DNA of 46,059 nt from Brachyspira sp. CAG:484 (GCA_000431315.1 HF989703.1:1-46059), one strand, 5' to 3'. Shown: positions 16,758 through 25,677, numbered from the stretch's first letter. Notes: generated by a model not told the origin, from the sequence alone. Numbers and translations are program-made.

Positions 16758-19700
16758 TTAGAAATTGATGGTAAGTCCTAACTTGAATTCAGGTGTAGGA
16801 ACCTCTCCTGTAGCGGGTTTGATGACATTTAGTGTATCTTTAACAGTTTGTAACACAATTTTGTTAATCTGATCCGAGCCGCTGGATTTTACAAGCTGAA
16901 TATCCTTAAGAGTACCGTCATTGCTTAATTTCATGGATACTTTAACCTGATTTGAATAAGCATATTCGTTTGTCAACAATAAATCACTTGACAGTGAAAG
17001 TTTTATACTTTTTCCTGCTGTTTGCAGATATTTATGTATATTATTGCTATAAGACAGATAATCAGGCACTTCCCAGGAAAGCTTTTTAACGCTCATATAA
17101 GTTCCAGGAGGATTTATTGGTTTTGTACCTTTTGCTGCACTTGCTGCAGGTTTAACTTCTTTAGTGTTTTTCGGTTCGCTCTGCGCTGCCGGAATTGTTT
17201 CTACAGCAGGAGTATTTGCCAGAATATCAGAATTATCGGTTGCTGCCGGAGCATCTGTGGCTGTCGCTGCAGGAGCTTCAGCAGGAATTTCTGTTTCAGG
17301 TTCATTCTGGGCAAGAGATTCCAATTCTGCAGGGTTATTTCTGTTTTTCATTGTAAACAAGAAGAATGTTCCGCCGAGTAATACAGCTGCAATTACAGCC
17401 ACAAGCACTTTTTTCAGACTATTCTGGGATTTTGCAGGTTGTCTGTTCAGGAATGGAGAATCAAGAGTTTGTATTTGTTCTGTATTACTTAACTGGGTAT
17501 CTGCATTTTCGTTAAAAAGCATTCTCAGTTCAGGGTCTTCTTCTGTTTCGTAACTCTGGTTGTCATCAGTATCCTCTGGTGAACTTTCAGACATTTCTTC
17601 AACGGAGCTTTCATCTGTCAGATCATCTAAGCCGGCAATAGCTGTAAATTCCGGATTTTCATCAGGTATTTCTGACATTGAAGAAACTTCCTGCGCAGCA
17701 GGTTGAACGCTTTCTGCCACTGCATCTGCCGGGATTTCAGACATTTGAGCTAAATCTTCCTGCGGAGCTTCAACTATATCATCAACAGTCAGACTTTCAA
17801 GTGCGTTAAAGTCTGATATTTCAGAACTTTCATTCTGTGCCGGCATAATGTCATCAGACACCATAGCTGCCTGTTGTGGTTCTGCCTGCTGAACAGGTTG
17901 AACCGGAGCTGATCCTAAATCAGGAATTCCATCCAAACTATCCAATCCCATACCGAGTTCATTGCCAAAATCAGGAATTTCATCTAATGAAGAATTAAGT
18001 GCATCTTCATCTATTGAATTTGCAATTTCTTCATTTTTCTTCTGGATATTGGCGCCGTTATTTTGCGGAATGCTGTCAACAAGGCTAATGCTGTCAAGGT
18101 CAACTGCAGCAAAAGGATCCATTCCGCCATCATTAACAGGCATAGGATTAATAGGCTGCATTGTATCCATTGAAGCAACTGAAAGATTTTCAATATCTAC
18201 AGAGTTATCCGGATATGTCATATCTTCCGGGTTTAAAGGTTCTAATCCGTTAAAACTGTCAATGTTGTCAATGCTTACTGTCGGAGCTGTAGTTTCTACA
18301 TTAAGCTCGTTTGAGCAAGGTTCATTGTCAGCTTGTTCAATGTTATTAAACTCGATAGTTTCGCTGATATTTGCATCAAGATTATTTGGTACAGCATTTA
18401 CATTTGAAATATCCAAAACTTCCATTTCGGATTCTGCTTCCTGAGGCATTGCCTGAGGAACCTCTACTGTTTCAATTGTACTGAAATCCTGGGTTTCATT
18501 GCCGTTACTTTCAGACTCGTCAACAGGCATCAACCCTGCACTCTCATTGGTCGCAGTAATATCTTCAAGGCTTGATAAATCTGCGTTCAAATCAGGCAGG
18601 TCAGCCTCACCTAAAGTCATATCTGCTGTGTTCTCCGGCAGAGCCTCAGGGGAAATCTCAGATGAAAGATTTTCAACTGTATCTGATAATATATCAAAAC
18701 CTGCTTCTGCAACGCTTTCGACTGTATTAATGCCGGCATCTGCAACTGCGGCTTCTGCTGCGTTTTCAAGTACAGCACCTGCTGCAGCTGTTTCTGCCAG
18801 TGATGCTAAATCATTTAATCCGTTTGCAATACTGTCATCCGGGTTTTGGTTGGCTGCTTCTGTGGTTACTTCTTCTTCTGCTCCCATTAAATCCGAACTA
18901 TCAATATCGCCAAGACCGTCTAAATCATTTATATCACCAATATCACCAATATCGTTTACATTATTTAAATCTTCAAGCTCATTGGCGGCTTCCTGATTTT
19001 CTTCTGTACTTTCTTCCATTGTTTGTTCATTTTGATTTTCTTCATCTGAAGAAAGCAAATCTGTTTCATTTAAATTTTCAAAATCATCAAGAGTTGCATC
19101 AAGCGGGGTTTCTTCTTCAACATCTTTTGGCATTGTAACACCTTCTGTGTGAAGTGATTTATATGAAAGTGTTTCAAAATTTTCAAATTCAATAAATTTA
19201 TCTCTCAACTCTGCACTTTTAGCGAGATATTTGAGTAATTCTTTCATCTCATTTTTTGAAACATTCTGATCCATTAGAGAAACCATAAGTATTTCTGCAT
19301 TTTCATTTTCTTCTGATGAAAGAGAACTTGTAGTGTTGCCTTTAAAATTTTCAATATATTGTTTTAAATTAACCGGTGCTGATAATTTTTCTTTTTCAAT
19401 AAAATAGTAATTATCATTTTGATTATTTTTGTTGATTAATTTAGGTTCAAAAAATCCTAAAAATTTTGCATGAGCATGGTCTTCTGAGAGGTTGAGAACA
19501 AGATAAATATCAGGAAGAATATCATATTCAAAATGAGATTTTGGAATAAAAATAAGATTTTCATCAAAAATAACTCTCACATCAATGTGAATGTTAGAGA
19601 GCATAATATCTGAAATATCCATCTCCTCAAGAATTTTGTGAATACTGTGCAGATTATAAGTTTTTCCATTGTTAATATTTTCCAGTGCCAGATACTTCAT

Positions 19701-19835
19701 ACCCAAATTAGCACCGAGTGCATTAATATATGCTCTGCTTTTTGTTTCAGCATTAGCAAAACTTTGCGTTAAAATTCTTGCTTCTTTCTTGTCATTTTCT
19801 TCAATGTAAATTAGAGTTTCTTGTTCCATGCCCAT
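16758..19835 (-). CDS. DUF1822-like / acidic linker / TM / TonB C-terminal-like fusion protein
   Basis: This 1025-residue protein has three parts. The N-terminal 230 residues (TKSRAYINALGANLGMKYLA, then IDVRVIFDENLIFIPKSHFE, then LGFFEP) resemble the cyanobacterial DUF1822 domain. A long Asp/Glu/Asn/Ser-rich linker (about 240-800) with repeats such as IGDIGDINDLDGLGDID follows. A single hydrophobic helix near 808-828 (KKVLVAVIAAVLLGGTFFLF) precedes a TonB-type C-terminal domain (about 925-1025, VKVSMKLSNDGTLKDIQLVK, SGSDQINKIVLQTVKD). The predicted topology is N-terminus in the cytoplasm and TonB-like end in the periplasm, which fits an inside-to-outside link. A strong GGAGGGAG ribosome site precedes the start. 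No exbB/exbD is nearby. Function is unknown. Confidence 0.75.
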   Translation of the reverse strand: MGMEQETLIYIEENDKKEARILTQSFANAETKSRAYINALGANLGMKYLALENINNGKTYNLHSIHKILEEMDISDIMLSNIHIDVRVIFDENLIFIPKSHFEYDILPDIYLVLNLSEDHAHAKFLGFFEPKLINKNNQNDNYYFIEKEKLSAPVNLKQYIENFKGNTTSSLSSEENENAEILMVSLMDQNVSKNEMKELLKYLAKSAELRDKFIEFENFETLSYKSLHTEGVTMPKDVEEETPLDATLDDFENLNETDLLSSDEENQNEQTMEESTEENQEAANELEDLNNVNDIGDIGDINDLDGLGDIDSSDLMGAEEEVTTEAANQNPDDSIANGLNDLASLAETAAAGAVLENAAEAAVADAGINTVESVAEAGFDILSDTVENLSSEISPEALPENTADMTLGEADLPDLNADLSSLEDITATNESAGLMPVDESESNGNETQDFSTIETVEVPQAMPQEAESEMEVLDISNVNAVPNNLDANISETIEFNNIEQADNEPCSNELNVETTAPTVSIDNIDSFNGLEPLNPEDMTYPDNSVDIENLSVASMDTMQPINPMPVNDGGMDPFAAVDLDSISLVDSIPQNNGANIQKKNEEIANSIDEDALNSSLDEIPDFGNELGMGLDSLDGIPDLGSAPVQPVQQAEPQQAAMVSDDIMPAQNESSEISDFNALESLTVDDIVEAPQEDLAQMSEIPADAVAESVQPAAQEVSSMSEIPDENPEFTAIAGLDDLTDESSVEEMSESSPEDTDDNQSYETEEDPELRMLFNENADTQLSNTEQIQTLDSPFLNRQPAKSQNSLKKVLVAVIAAVLLGGTFFLFTMKNRNNPAELESLAQNEPETEIPAEAPAATATDAPAATDNSDILANTPAVETIPAAQSEPKNTKEVKPAASAAKGTKPINPPGTYMSVKKLSWEVPDYLSYSNNIHKYLQTAGKSIKLSLSSDLLLTNEYAYSNQVKVSMKLSNDGTLKDIQLVKSSGSDQINKIVLQTVKDTLNVIKPATGEVPTPEFKLGLTINF

Positions 19836-20005
19836 TTTTTCTCCCTCCTACTTATACAGATTACACATAGTTTTAAAATATTCCAAAAATGATGTAAATT
19901 TTTGTAAAGATTGTTGTAAAATAATTCTATTTGCGTCAAAATCATATTATCAGGAGTTTTATTAATGGTGTCATAAATAGTGTGTAATTAAAGGAGGTTT
20001 TTCTC

Positions 20006-20428
20006 ATGATAAGTTCTGTTTCACGTGTAAGTTTCGGCGACAATGCGCTCGGGGCTCACCAGGCTTTAATTGAAAGTCCTGGCAAATTTTCGGTAAAAAA
20101 TCAACAATCTGTATCCCAACCATCTATGGCTCCTGAGCAACCTGCTGATGCTCCGAAAAAACATTCGGCTTTAAAAATTATCGGCGGAATTGTTGGTGCT
20201 GTTGTGCTCGGTGCCGCAGCTTTATTTGGCTTATCTAAATGTGTAAAGGTTAAGCACGATACAACAAATGTTTTCAGAAAAGGTATTAATAAATTAGTTG
20301 AATGGGGCGAATCTATTGGCAAACTATTCTCTAAAAAAGGTGCAGAGGACGCTGCTGATGCAGCAGGAAACCTTGGCGAAAATGCCGGAGATAAAGCTGG
20401 CGAACAAATTTCAAATATTTTTGCATAA
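20006..20428 (+). CDS. Small single-TM protein, unknown
   Basis: This 140-residue protein starts MISSVSRVSFGDN. It has a Pro/Ser/Gln-rich stretch, one strong hydrophobic helix at about 57-76 (IIGGIVGAVVLGAAALFGLS), a basic segment and an alanine/glycine-rich amphipathic tail. AAGGAGG lies 9 bases upstream of the ATG. It is followed by a bidirectional terminator shared with hemW and is thus monocistronic. I do not recognise it. Confidence 0.7.
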   Translation: MISSVSRVSFGDNALGAHQALIESPGKFSVKNQQSVSQPSMAPEQPADAPKKHSALKIIGGIVGAVVLGAAALFGLSKCVKVKHDTTNVFRKGINKLVEWGESIGKLFSKKGAEDAADAAGNLGENAGDKAGEQISNIFA

Positions 20429-20444
20429 AAGCTTTTGTTATATA

Positions 20445-20480
20445 AAAAAGAGCTCCCGGTTGTTAAGGGAGCTCTTTTTA
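20445..20480. terminator. Bidirectional terminator
   Basis: AAAAAGAGCTCCC (20445-20457) pairs with GGGAGCTCTTTTT (20467-20479) over a 9-base loop. It ends the small TM gene on plus and hemW on minus; the hemW stop codon is inside the T run. Confidence 0.9.
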
Positions 20481-21569
20481 TTCCTCAATAAATTCGGACA
20501 AAATGATATTGCTTACAAGTATTCCGTTATTTGAAAGCTTATAGCCGGAATTGGTTTGAACTATATGACCGCTTGAGAGATATTTGTTTAAAATTCCGGA
20601 ATATTTTTTTTCAAAATCTATATTATATTTTTCATTTATTAAATATTTATTTATCCCCGCCATTTTTCTAAATCCAAGAAAAATTTCTTCCTCGAGCTGT
20701 TCTGCCTTTGAAAGAACAGTTTCTTTATCATGCTTGTAAGGGTTTATAATATAATCTTCCAACGAGGCGGAATTTGAGTAACGAATGCTATCTTTGTATC
20801 CATGTGCAGCTGTTCCAAAGCCGTAGTATGAATTATTATCCCAGTAGTTTAAATTGTGTCTTGAGTAAAAGCCGGATTTAGAGAAGTTACTTATCTCGTA
20901 ATGTTCAAATCCTGCATCTGTTAAAGTTTGTATTGCTCCAAGGTACATGTCTGCCTGAGTATCATCATCTGCTATATTTTGGAGCTTGTGGCTGTAAAAA
21001 TAACATCCTTCATCAATTTTTAAACCATACAGAGAAATGTGCTGTACGCCTAAGCTTACTGCATTTTTTAAATCTGATATAAATTCGTCATAATTCTGCT
21101 CAGGCAAACCGTATATAAAATCAAGACTTATGTTTTTAAAGCCGGCATTTTGTGCATTTTGGACAGCATCTTTAACTTGTTCCGCGTTGTGTCGTCTGCC
21201 GATTAGTTTCAAAATATTATCATTAAATGTCTGGCAGCCTATGCTTATACGATTAATGCCGCAGTCATTCAATGCCCGCAGATAATCATAATTAAGTGTT
21301 TCAGGGTTAAGTTCTACAGTAATTTCAGTTTGGCTGCCGGTGTTAAAAATTTTTATCAAACTTTCAAATTCAAAAGGCTGAAGAAGCGATGGTGTTCCGC
21401 CTCCAAAATAGAGAGTATTAAGCTTTTCGTTTTCGTAAAAATAAGATATTTCTTTGATAAGTGCTTTTAAGTACGCCTCTTTTCGTTCAAGCTTGGGAAA
21501 AGAGATAAAAGAACAGTATTTGCATTTTGATTTGCAAAACGGAATATGGATATAAGCATTTTTTACCAT
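20478..21569 (-). CDS. hemW: Radical SAM heme chaperone HemW
   Basis: This 363-residue radical SAM protein has the cluster motif CKSKCKYCSF in YIHIPFCKSKCKYCSF, the FGGGTPSLL strand, ISIGCQTFND and the C-terminal HemN-like domain (GFRKMAGINKYLINEKY). HemW-type proteins insert heme into respiratory enzymes. They are shorter than the true coproporphyrinogen dehydrogenase HemN and lack its N-terminal extension, which fits this length. The ATG is preceded by TATAAT at a 6-base distance and no ribosome site. Heme insertion in a presumably anaerobic fermenter implies some heme protein. Confidence 0.9.
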   Translation of the reverse strand: MVKNAYIHIPFCKSKCKYCSFISFPKLERKEAYLKALIKEISYFYENEKLNTLYFGGGTPSLLQPFEFESLIKIFNTGSQTEITVELNPETLNYDYLRALNDCGINRISIGCQTFNDNILKLIGRRHNAEQVKDAVQNAQNAGFKNISLDFIYGLPEQNYDEFISDLKNAVSLGVQHISLYGLKIDEGCYFYSHKLQNIADDDTQADMYLGAIQTLTDAGFEHYEISNFSKSGFYSRHNLNYWDNNSYYGFGTAAHGYKDSIRYSNSASLEDYIINPYKHDKETVLSKAEQLEEEIFLGFRKMAGINKYLINEKYNIDFEKKYSGILNKYLSSGHIVQTNSGYKLSNNGILVSNIILSEFIEE

Positions 21570-21575
21570 AATTAA

Positions 21576-21581
21576 ATTATA
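21576..21581 (-). promoter_or_regulatory. -10 box 6 nt before hemW ATG (leaderless)
   Basis: On the minus strand a perfect TATAAT is followed by TTAATT and then the ATG of hemW. Transcription would start at the ATG. No Shine-Dalgarno sequence is present. Confidence 0.55.
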
Positions 21582-21596
21582 CTACGATATGATGTT

Positions 21597-22376
21597 CTAG
21601 AAAATATTTGCATAAGATAAGAAGTAATCGCTGATTACATTCAAAAGCATAGGCAAAATCCAGACCATAATCGCTGCACCAAGAACCGGCTTAAACAGGA
21701 AGCTCAGTTGGAATACGTTTACCTGCGGCGCTGTTTTGGAAATTACACCAAGAATAATATCCTGCCCGAGTGTTGCAAGCAATATCGGGGAAGCTATCTG
21801 AAGCCCCATGTATAAAACATTTGAACTCATTTCTATAAGGTAATCCATATTTACAAGGGTTTTTAGATCAAAGCTTGTTGCAAACAGGGGAAATATCTCA
21901 AAACTTCTTAAGAAAGCTTTAATAAGCCAGTAAACACCTCCAAGGTGGATGAAGATTAAAACTCCGAACAGAGAAAATAGTTTTGTCAAAATTGACACCT
22001 GGCTGTTTGATGTAGGATCAAGCACCATTGCAGAAGATAAGCCCATCTGCATATTTATCATATCAGCTCCGGCATCAACTGCAAGCAGGATTAACTGTGC
22101 CATATAACCCAGAATAGCTCCGACAACAAAGTTTAAAAGGATTGAAAGTATTAGGGAATCCTCCATCCCCATAGCCTGAGGTTTTACCAGAGAAGTGATA
22201 ACAATTGTCATCAAGAAAGCCAGCCCGAGTTTTACAAGTCCTGGAACCTCTTTTCTGTTAAATACAGGCGCAAATCTGAAAAACCCTATCATTCTTGCAA
22301 AGACATAAATACCGGACGCTAGTGCGGTATTAAGCTGGGGAAATATTTTTGCTAACTCTGCAAGAATTTGCTCCAT
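21597..22376 (-). CDS. fliR: Flagellar export protein FliR
   Basis: This 259-residue polytopic membrane protein of the flagellar type III export gate shows the FliR/SctT pattern: an N-terminal FARMIGFFRFAPVFNRKEVP and a mid segment GYMAQLILLAVDAGADMINM then QMGLSSAMVLDPTSNSQVS. A late segment reads LLATLGQDIILGVISKTAPQ then VNVFQLSFLFKP. Length is normal. It is the last gene of the run fliM/N-fliO-fliP-fliQ-fliR; no flhB or flhA follows, as hemW comes next. The ribosome site AAGGAG is 12 bases upstream, between fliQ and fliR. Confidence 0.92.
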   Translation of the reverse strand: MEQILAELAKIFPQLNTALASGIYVFARMIGFFRFAPVFNRKEVPGLVKLGLAFLMTIVITSLVKPQAMGMEDSLILSILLNFVVGAILGYMAQLILLAVDAGADMINMQMGLSSAMVLDPTSNSQVSILTKLFSLFGVLIFIHLGGVYWLIKAFLRSFEIFPLFATSFDLKTLVNMDYLIEMSSNVLYMGLQIASPILLATLGQDIILGVISKTAPQVNVFQLSFLFKPVLGAAIMVWILPMLLNVISDYFLSYANIF

Positions 22377-22393
22377 AGAATTTAAGTGCTCCT

Positions 22394-22885
22394 TTAATTG
22401 CCTAAAATCCTTCTTGTTTCAACGAGATCCGGACGCGGATTTGGCATTCTGTTTGTAGGTATATCCCTTACACGCTCTTCATTTCTTATAAAAGGAATTT
22501 TGCCGGGATTTTTCATAATATAATCAATGTTGTCCTGATTTCTGAATTTTTGCGGTGCAACTTCTCCGAAAGCTGAAGTATATCTATAGTAATCAGCAGC
22601 AAGAACATAATTATCGTTTTTAGGAACAACATTGAACGCCAGCGCCATACCATCGGTAAAAAGGTTAGTCAAAAGTCTTATAAAACCAAACCCGCCTATA
22701 ACAATTACAAGGAATACACCGAGAATTTTCGGCGCAGCGGCAATGGTTTGTTCCTGAACCTGGGTTACTGCCTGTAAGATACCTACAACAAGCCCGATAC
22801 CGGCAGCTACAAGAACGCATGGCATTGAGATTGTCAGCATTATCATAAAACCTTGTGCAAGATATTCAACTAAAATTTCTAACAT
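22394..22885 (-). CDS. fliQ: Flagellar export protein FliQ with C-terminal extension
   Basis: Residues 1-88 are a standard FliQ: two membrane helices with GLVVGILQAVTQVQEQTIAA between them and VIVIGGFGFIRLLTNLFTDG after. FliQ proteins are normally about 90 residues, whereas this one has 163. The extra 75 residues are polar, rich in Asn, Arg and Pro (KFRNQDNIDYIMKNPGKIPF, RMPNPRPDLVETRRILGN) and should face the cytoplasm or periplasm after the second helix. There is no frameshift; the extension is in frame and stops before fliR. FliQ helps form the export gate with FliP and FliR. Confidence 0.9.
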   Translation of the reverse strand: MLEILVEYLAQGFMIMLTISMPCVLVAAGIGLVVGILQAVTQVQEQTIAAAPKILGVFLVIVIGGFGFIRLLTNLFTDGMALAFNVVPKNDNYVLAADYYRYTSAFGEVAPQKFRNQDNIDYIMKNPGKIPFIRNEERVRDIPTNRMPNPRPDLVETRRILGN

Positions 22886-22894
22886 TTTTTACCT

Positions 22895-23539
22895 CTATTG
22901 ATTGTAACTTGTAACCAGCCCCTGAACAATAAGCGCCCAGCCGTCTACAGCAATAAATATCAGCAGCTTAAACGGAAGCGATATAATCGTCGGAGATAAC
23001 ATAAACATACCAAGTGCCAGCAAAATGTTTGCAACAACAAGGTCAAGCACGATAAACGGAACAAATATTATAAACCCGATTTCAAATGCTGTTTTTAATT
23101 CGCTCATAATAAATGCCGGAGCAACCTGCCAAACGGTTATTTCATCAGGACTTTTGGGCGGAACTTTGTTGGTTAATTCCACAAAGAATGCCAGATCCGT
23201 TTCTCTGGTTTGTTTCATCATAAATTCTTTTAATGGTTTCGAGCCCTGATCAATTGCCGCAACAATGTTCTGGTTCTGCTGGTATGGAATACTTCCCATT
23301 TCATACATTTTTTGGAAAGTAGGACCCATTGTGTAAAATGTCAAAATCATCGAAAGTCCTATGATTACTATTGACGGCGGAACCTGCTGGGTACCCATTG
23401 CGGTTTTCAGCATTGAAAAAACAATTACAAATCTTAAGAAACTTGTCATACAGCAAAATACGAATGGCAGCAGAGAAAACACAGTCATTACTATGAGAAT
23501 TTGTAAAACGGGATTTATATCTTTTAAAACATTATCCAT
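22895..23539 (-). CDS. fliP: Flagellar export protein FliP
   Basis: This 214-residue protein is the core subunit of the flagellar/type III export gate. It has the hallmark SFLRFVIVFSMLKTAMGTQQ then VPPSIVIIGLSMILTFYTMG, and the second conserved part FIMSELKTAFEIGFIIFVPF then LDLVVANILLALGMFMLSPT. It lacks the cleavable N-terminal leader found in enterobacterial FliP. It sits between fliO and fliQ with short spacers. Confidence 0.93.
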   Translation of the reverse strand: MDNVLKDINPVLQILIVMTVFSLLPFVFCCMTSFLRFVIVFSMLKTAMGTQQVPPSIVIIGLSMILTFYTMGPTFQKMYEMGSIPYQQNQNIVAAIDQGSKPLKEFMMKQTRETDLAFFVELTNKVPPKSPDEITVWQVAPAFIMSELKTAFEIGFIIFVPFIVLDLVVANILLALGMFMLSPTIISLPFKLLIFIAVDGWALIVQGLVTSYNQ

Positions 23540-23550
23540 TAATTATTGTC

Positions 23551-23943
23551 CTATCTGTTAATTTTTCTTACCATGTTGTGTAAAACATTTGGTTTTTCAG
23601 GCTGTTTGAAAGCCTGGATTGACGGCAGTTCATCTACAGAATTTGCAGTGTGCATTTTTCTTACAATATGTTCTGTTTGCACAGGCGCAGATGTGTCGTC
23701 AAGTTTTGAAATAAGAGTAGTTTTGTCAACATCACCGGCAATCAGAAATCTTTCGTGACCGGCACGTATTACATATAAATTTTTCCGCGGTGCAATATTT
23801 ATAGTTTCTTCTACATTAAGAAATCCGGATTTTTTGCTGTAAAGTCCTTCTCCCGCAAATTTTTTGTATATCATAAGGGCAAAGAAGATTAAGCCTATCA
23901 TTGCCATTGTATATACTGAAAAGTTAACTAAGTATCCACCCAT
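23551..23943 (-). CDS. fliO: FliO-like flagellar biosynthesis protein
   Basis: This 130-residue protein has one N-terminal membrane helix (YTMAMIGLIFFALMIYKKF) and a small beta-rich domain with the FliO pattern LNVEETINIAPRKNLYVIRA, then HERFLIAGD. FliO chaperones FliP assembly. Position directly before fliP supports the call and argues for a flagellum and not a host-contact injectisome, since injectisome operons lack FliO. Confidence 0.82.
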   Translation of the reverse strand: MGGYLVNFSVYTMAMIGLIFFALMIYKKFAGEGLYSKKSGFLNVEETINIAPRKNLYVIRAGHERFLIAGDVDKTTLISKLDDTSAPVQTEHIVRKMHTANSVDELPSIQAFKQPEKPNVLHNMVRKINR

Positions 23944-23990
23944 AATTCCCTCTTATTCTTATTTGCTAAATTGCGTTTAATTTTGATATA

Positions 23991-25190
23991 TTAAATATCT
24001 TCATCTTCCAGTTCAAAGTCGCTGTAATCAAATTCTTCATCATCGTTGGCGTTGTCAGCCGGCGGAATTGGTCCTGACGGAACAGGTGTTTCCGGAGCCT
24101 GAGCATTATCTTCAATACCTGGTGCCACAGGAACAGTTTTTTCAGCCTTTTGTGCGGGAGCCTGAATTTCTTCTTCCACTTCCTCTTCGTCGACAATTTC
24201 GCTGATTTTGACGCCGTATCTGTCATTTATTATTACAAGTTCGCCATGTCCGATAACTTTATTTTCAACTCTGAGAGTAACCTTGTTGTCATAGAGTGCA
24301 GCAACATCTACAACAAGCCCTTCTTCAATTTTTTTCAAATCCCCGAGCGAAATTTTCACCGGATCAAATTCGGCATACATATCAACTTCTATGCTGTCCC
24401 ATAAGTTTGCTGCTTCTGTATTGCTTCCCATATTGTTACCTACCTCCTCATCCAGCGGAACTTCAAGTTCCATGTTTGGTTCTATTAGAATTTTGTTTGT
24501 ATAGTCTTTTAATATTAATTTAAGGCTGCTGAGATTGCTGTGTTCGAGCAAAATCATATCACCTGCTTCGAGTTCTTTTAAATCCTTGACGGTAAAACGA
24601 GTTTTTCCGACTTCGATTTTTACTTGAACAGGACATTTGTAAAATTCATCATATTCAAAAGTATTACCTTCAGAAACTATTCTGTTCGGCTTCATTCTGC
24701 CGTCAGGTACAGAGATTATGAATTTTCCCATAGCCTGTTCTTCTTCATCTTTAATGATGAAAGTGATATGAGTCATATCAAAATTTGTTCTTTTGAAGTT
24801 TACTACAGGCGGCGGCTCAAGAAACTGAACAATAATCCTGTAAACGTAATCATTGAAAGCTGTCATAATTTCAGCTTCCAAATCGGTAAGTTTGTTAATA
24901 TTAAAACTTCTTGAAGGTCTTCCTAAACTTCTGTTTAAAAGGAGAGCCACAGTCCTTTCGGAAATTCTCAGGAACATATCGTAGAATTTATCAATACGGA
25001 CTTTTGTTACAAAGTAAGCTTCTTTGGTTTGCAGCAGATTAATATTCCTGCTGATGCCAATGAGTTCGCACTTCAAACCGGGCATAAAAAATCCGTCCGC
25101 TGACTTTTGCATAGCAAGCGGGAACAGTTTCTGGAACCAGTCATATTCTGCGTATAAAGCATCTGCTGTAGATATTTTACACTTGTCCAT
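23991..25190 (-). CDS. Flagellar switch protein with two SpoA domains (FliM/FliN-like)
   Basis: This 399-residue protein has an N-terminal CheC/CheX-like domain (about 35-165, KVRIDKFYDMFLRISERTVA and LTDLEAEIMTAFNDYVY). A first SpoA-type domain follows (about 186-238, CPVQVKIEVGKTRFTVKDLK, LEAGDMILLE), then a second (about 264-335, VKISLGDLKKIEEGLVVDVA, LRVENKVIGHGELVIINDRY). It ends in an acidic, Pro-rich tail. Two SpoA domains in one chain resemble the injectisome protein SctQ, while the FliO neighbour points to a flagellum. It lies where fliM and fliN normally precede fliO, so it may be a FliM-FliN fusion. A FliM middle domain with a clear CheY-binding N-terminus is not seen. Confidence 0.78.
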   Translation of the reverse strand: MDKCKISTADALYAEYDWFQKLFPLAMQKSADGFFMPGLKCELIGISRNINLLQTKEAYFVTKVRIDKFYDMFLRISERTVALLLNRSLGRPSRSFNINKLTDLEAEIMTAFNDYVYRIIVQFLEPPPVVNFKRTNFDMTHITFIIKDEEEQAMGKFIISVPDGRMKPNRIVSEGNTFEYDEFYKCPVQVKIEVGKTRFTVKDLKELEAGDMILLEHSNLSSLKLILKDYTNKILIEPNMELEVPLDEEVGNNMGSNTEAANLWDSIEVDMYAEFDPVKISLGDLKKIEEGLVVDVAALYDNKVTLRVENKVIGHGELVIINDRYGVKISEIVDEEEVEEEIQAPAQKAEKTVPVAPGIEDNAQAPETPVPSGPIPPADNANDDEEFDYSDFELEDEDI

Positions 25191-25415
25191 CTTGTCGGAT
25201 TTATCCCCTTATGTTAGTCCGGTAACGAGTTTTCCCCACAAATACAATAGAATATATCCCGATACTTCACATCAACCTTTTAATGTATTTTTTGAAAAAA
25301 TCAAGTTTATCCGTATGATTTTTTTCTGTGTACCCGTCGTGCTATTCAGCAAATCCTCCTTTATCCGGCTGACGTTTGTATTTGTTTGCCGCAGCGAAAG
25401 CCGGTGCGGTCAGAT

Positions 25416-25631
25416 TTATGAATTTTTTCTTTTTATAAATTCCAAATCGTAGCCAAGAACTTCGCCAAGAAATTTTGCTTCATCATACTTCATTGTACCG
25501 CTATTCAGTTTTCTGGAAATACTATCTGCTGTTATTGTTTTTCCTGCTGCCTGAGTGGCTTTCTGCGCTAAAACTTTTATTGTTGAGCATTCTTTTAATA
25601 ATAATATTCTTAAATCTTCGTTTATTCCCAT
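25416..25631 (-). CDS. Small helix-turn-helix protein
   Basis: This 71-residue protein is all helical with a likely HTH: LLLKECSTIKVLAQKATQA, ITADSISRKLNSGTMKYDEA and FLGEVLGYDLEFIKRKNS. The pattern (short helix, turn, SISRKLN recognition-like helix, then a helix with LGYDLEFI) resembles phage-repressor-type regulators. It is read divergently from the 63-residue gene, with three 20-bp repeats in the spacer that are good candidates for its operator. A -10 box ends 6 bases before its ATG and there is no ribosome site. Confidence 0.7.
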   Translation of the reverse strand: MGINEDLRILLLKECSTIKVLAQKATQAAGKTITADSISRKLNSGTMKYDEAKFLGEVLGYDLEFIKRKNS

Positions 25632-25637
25632 ATTTTG

Positions 25638-25643
25638 ATTATA
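25638..25643 (-). promoter_or_regulatory. -10 box 6 nt before the HTH gene (leaderless)
   Basis: On the minus strand TATAAT is followed by CAAAAT and ATG. A -35-like TTAACT lies 16 bases upstream of the -10. It is back to back with the plus-strand promoter at 25649. Confidence 0.6.
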
Positions 25644-25648
25644 CAGTA

Positions 25649-25677
25649 TTGACAGGAAAAGTTAATAATGTTATTAT
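25649..25677 (+). promoter_or_regulatory. Strong housekeeping promoter
   Basis: TTGACA (25649-25654), 17 bases, TATTAT (25672-25677) is close to a perfect sigma-70 promoter reading toward the 63-residue gene. The -10 lies inside the first of three 20-bp repeats, so a repressor on the repeats would block it. Confidence 0.75.

Noticed and set aside
21597..25190. Type III injectisome in place of a flagellum
   Set aside because: The SctQ-like protein is suggestive, but fliO is present and no needle, secretin or translocon gene is visible; flagellar export is simpler.
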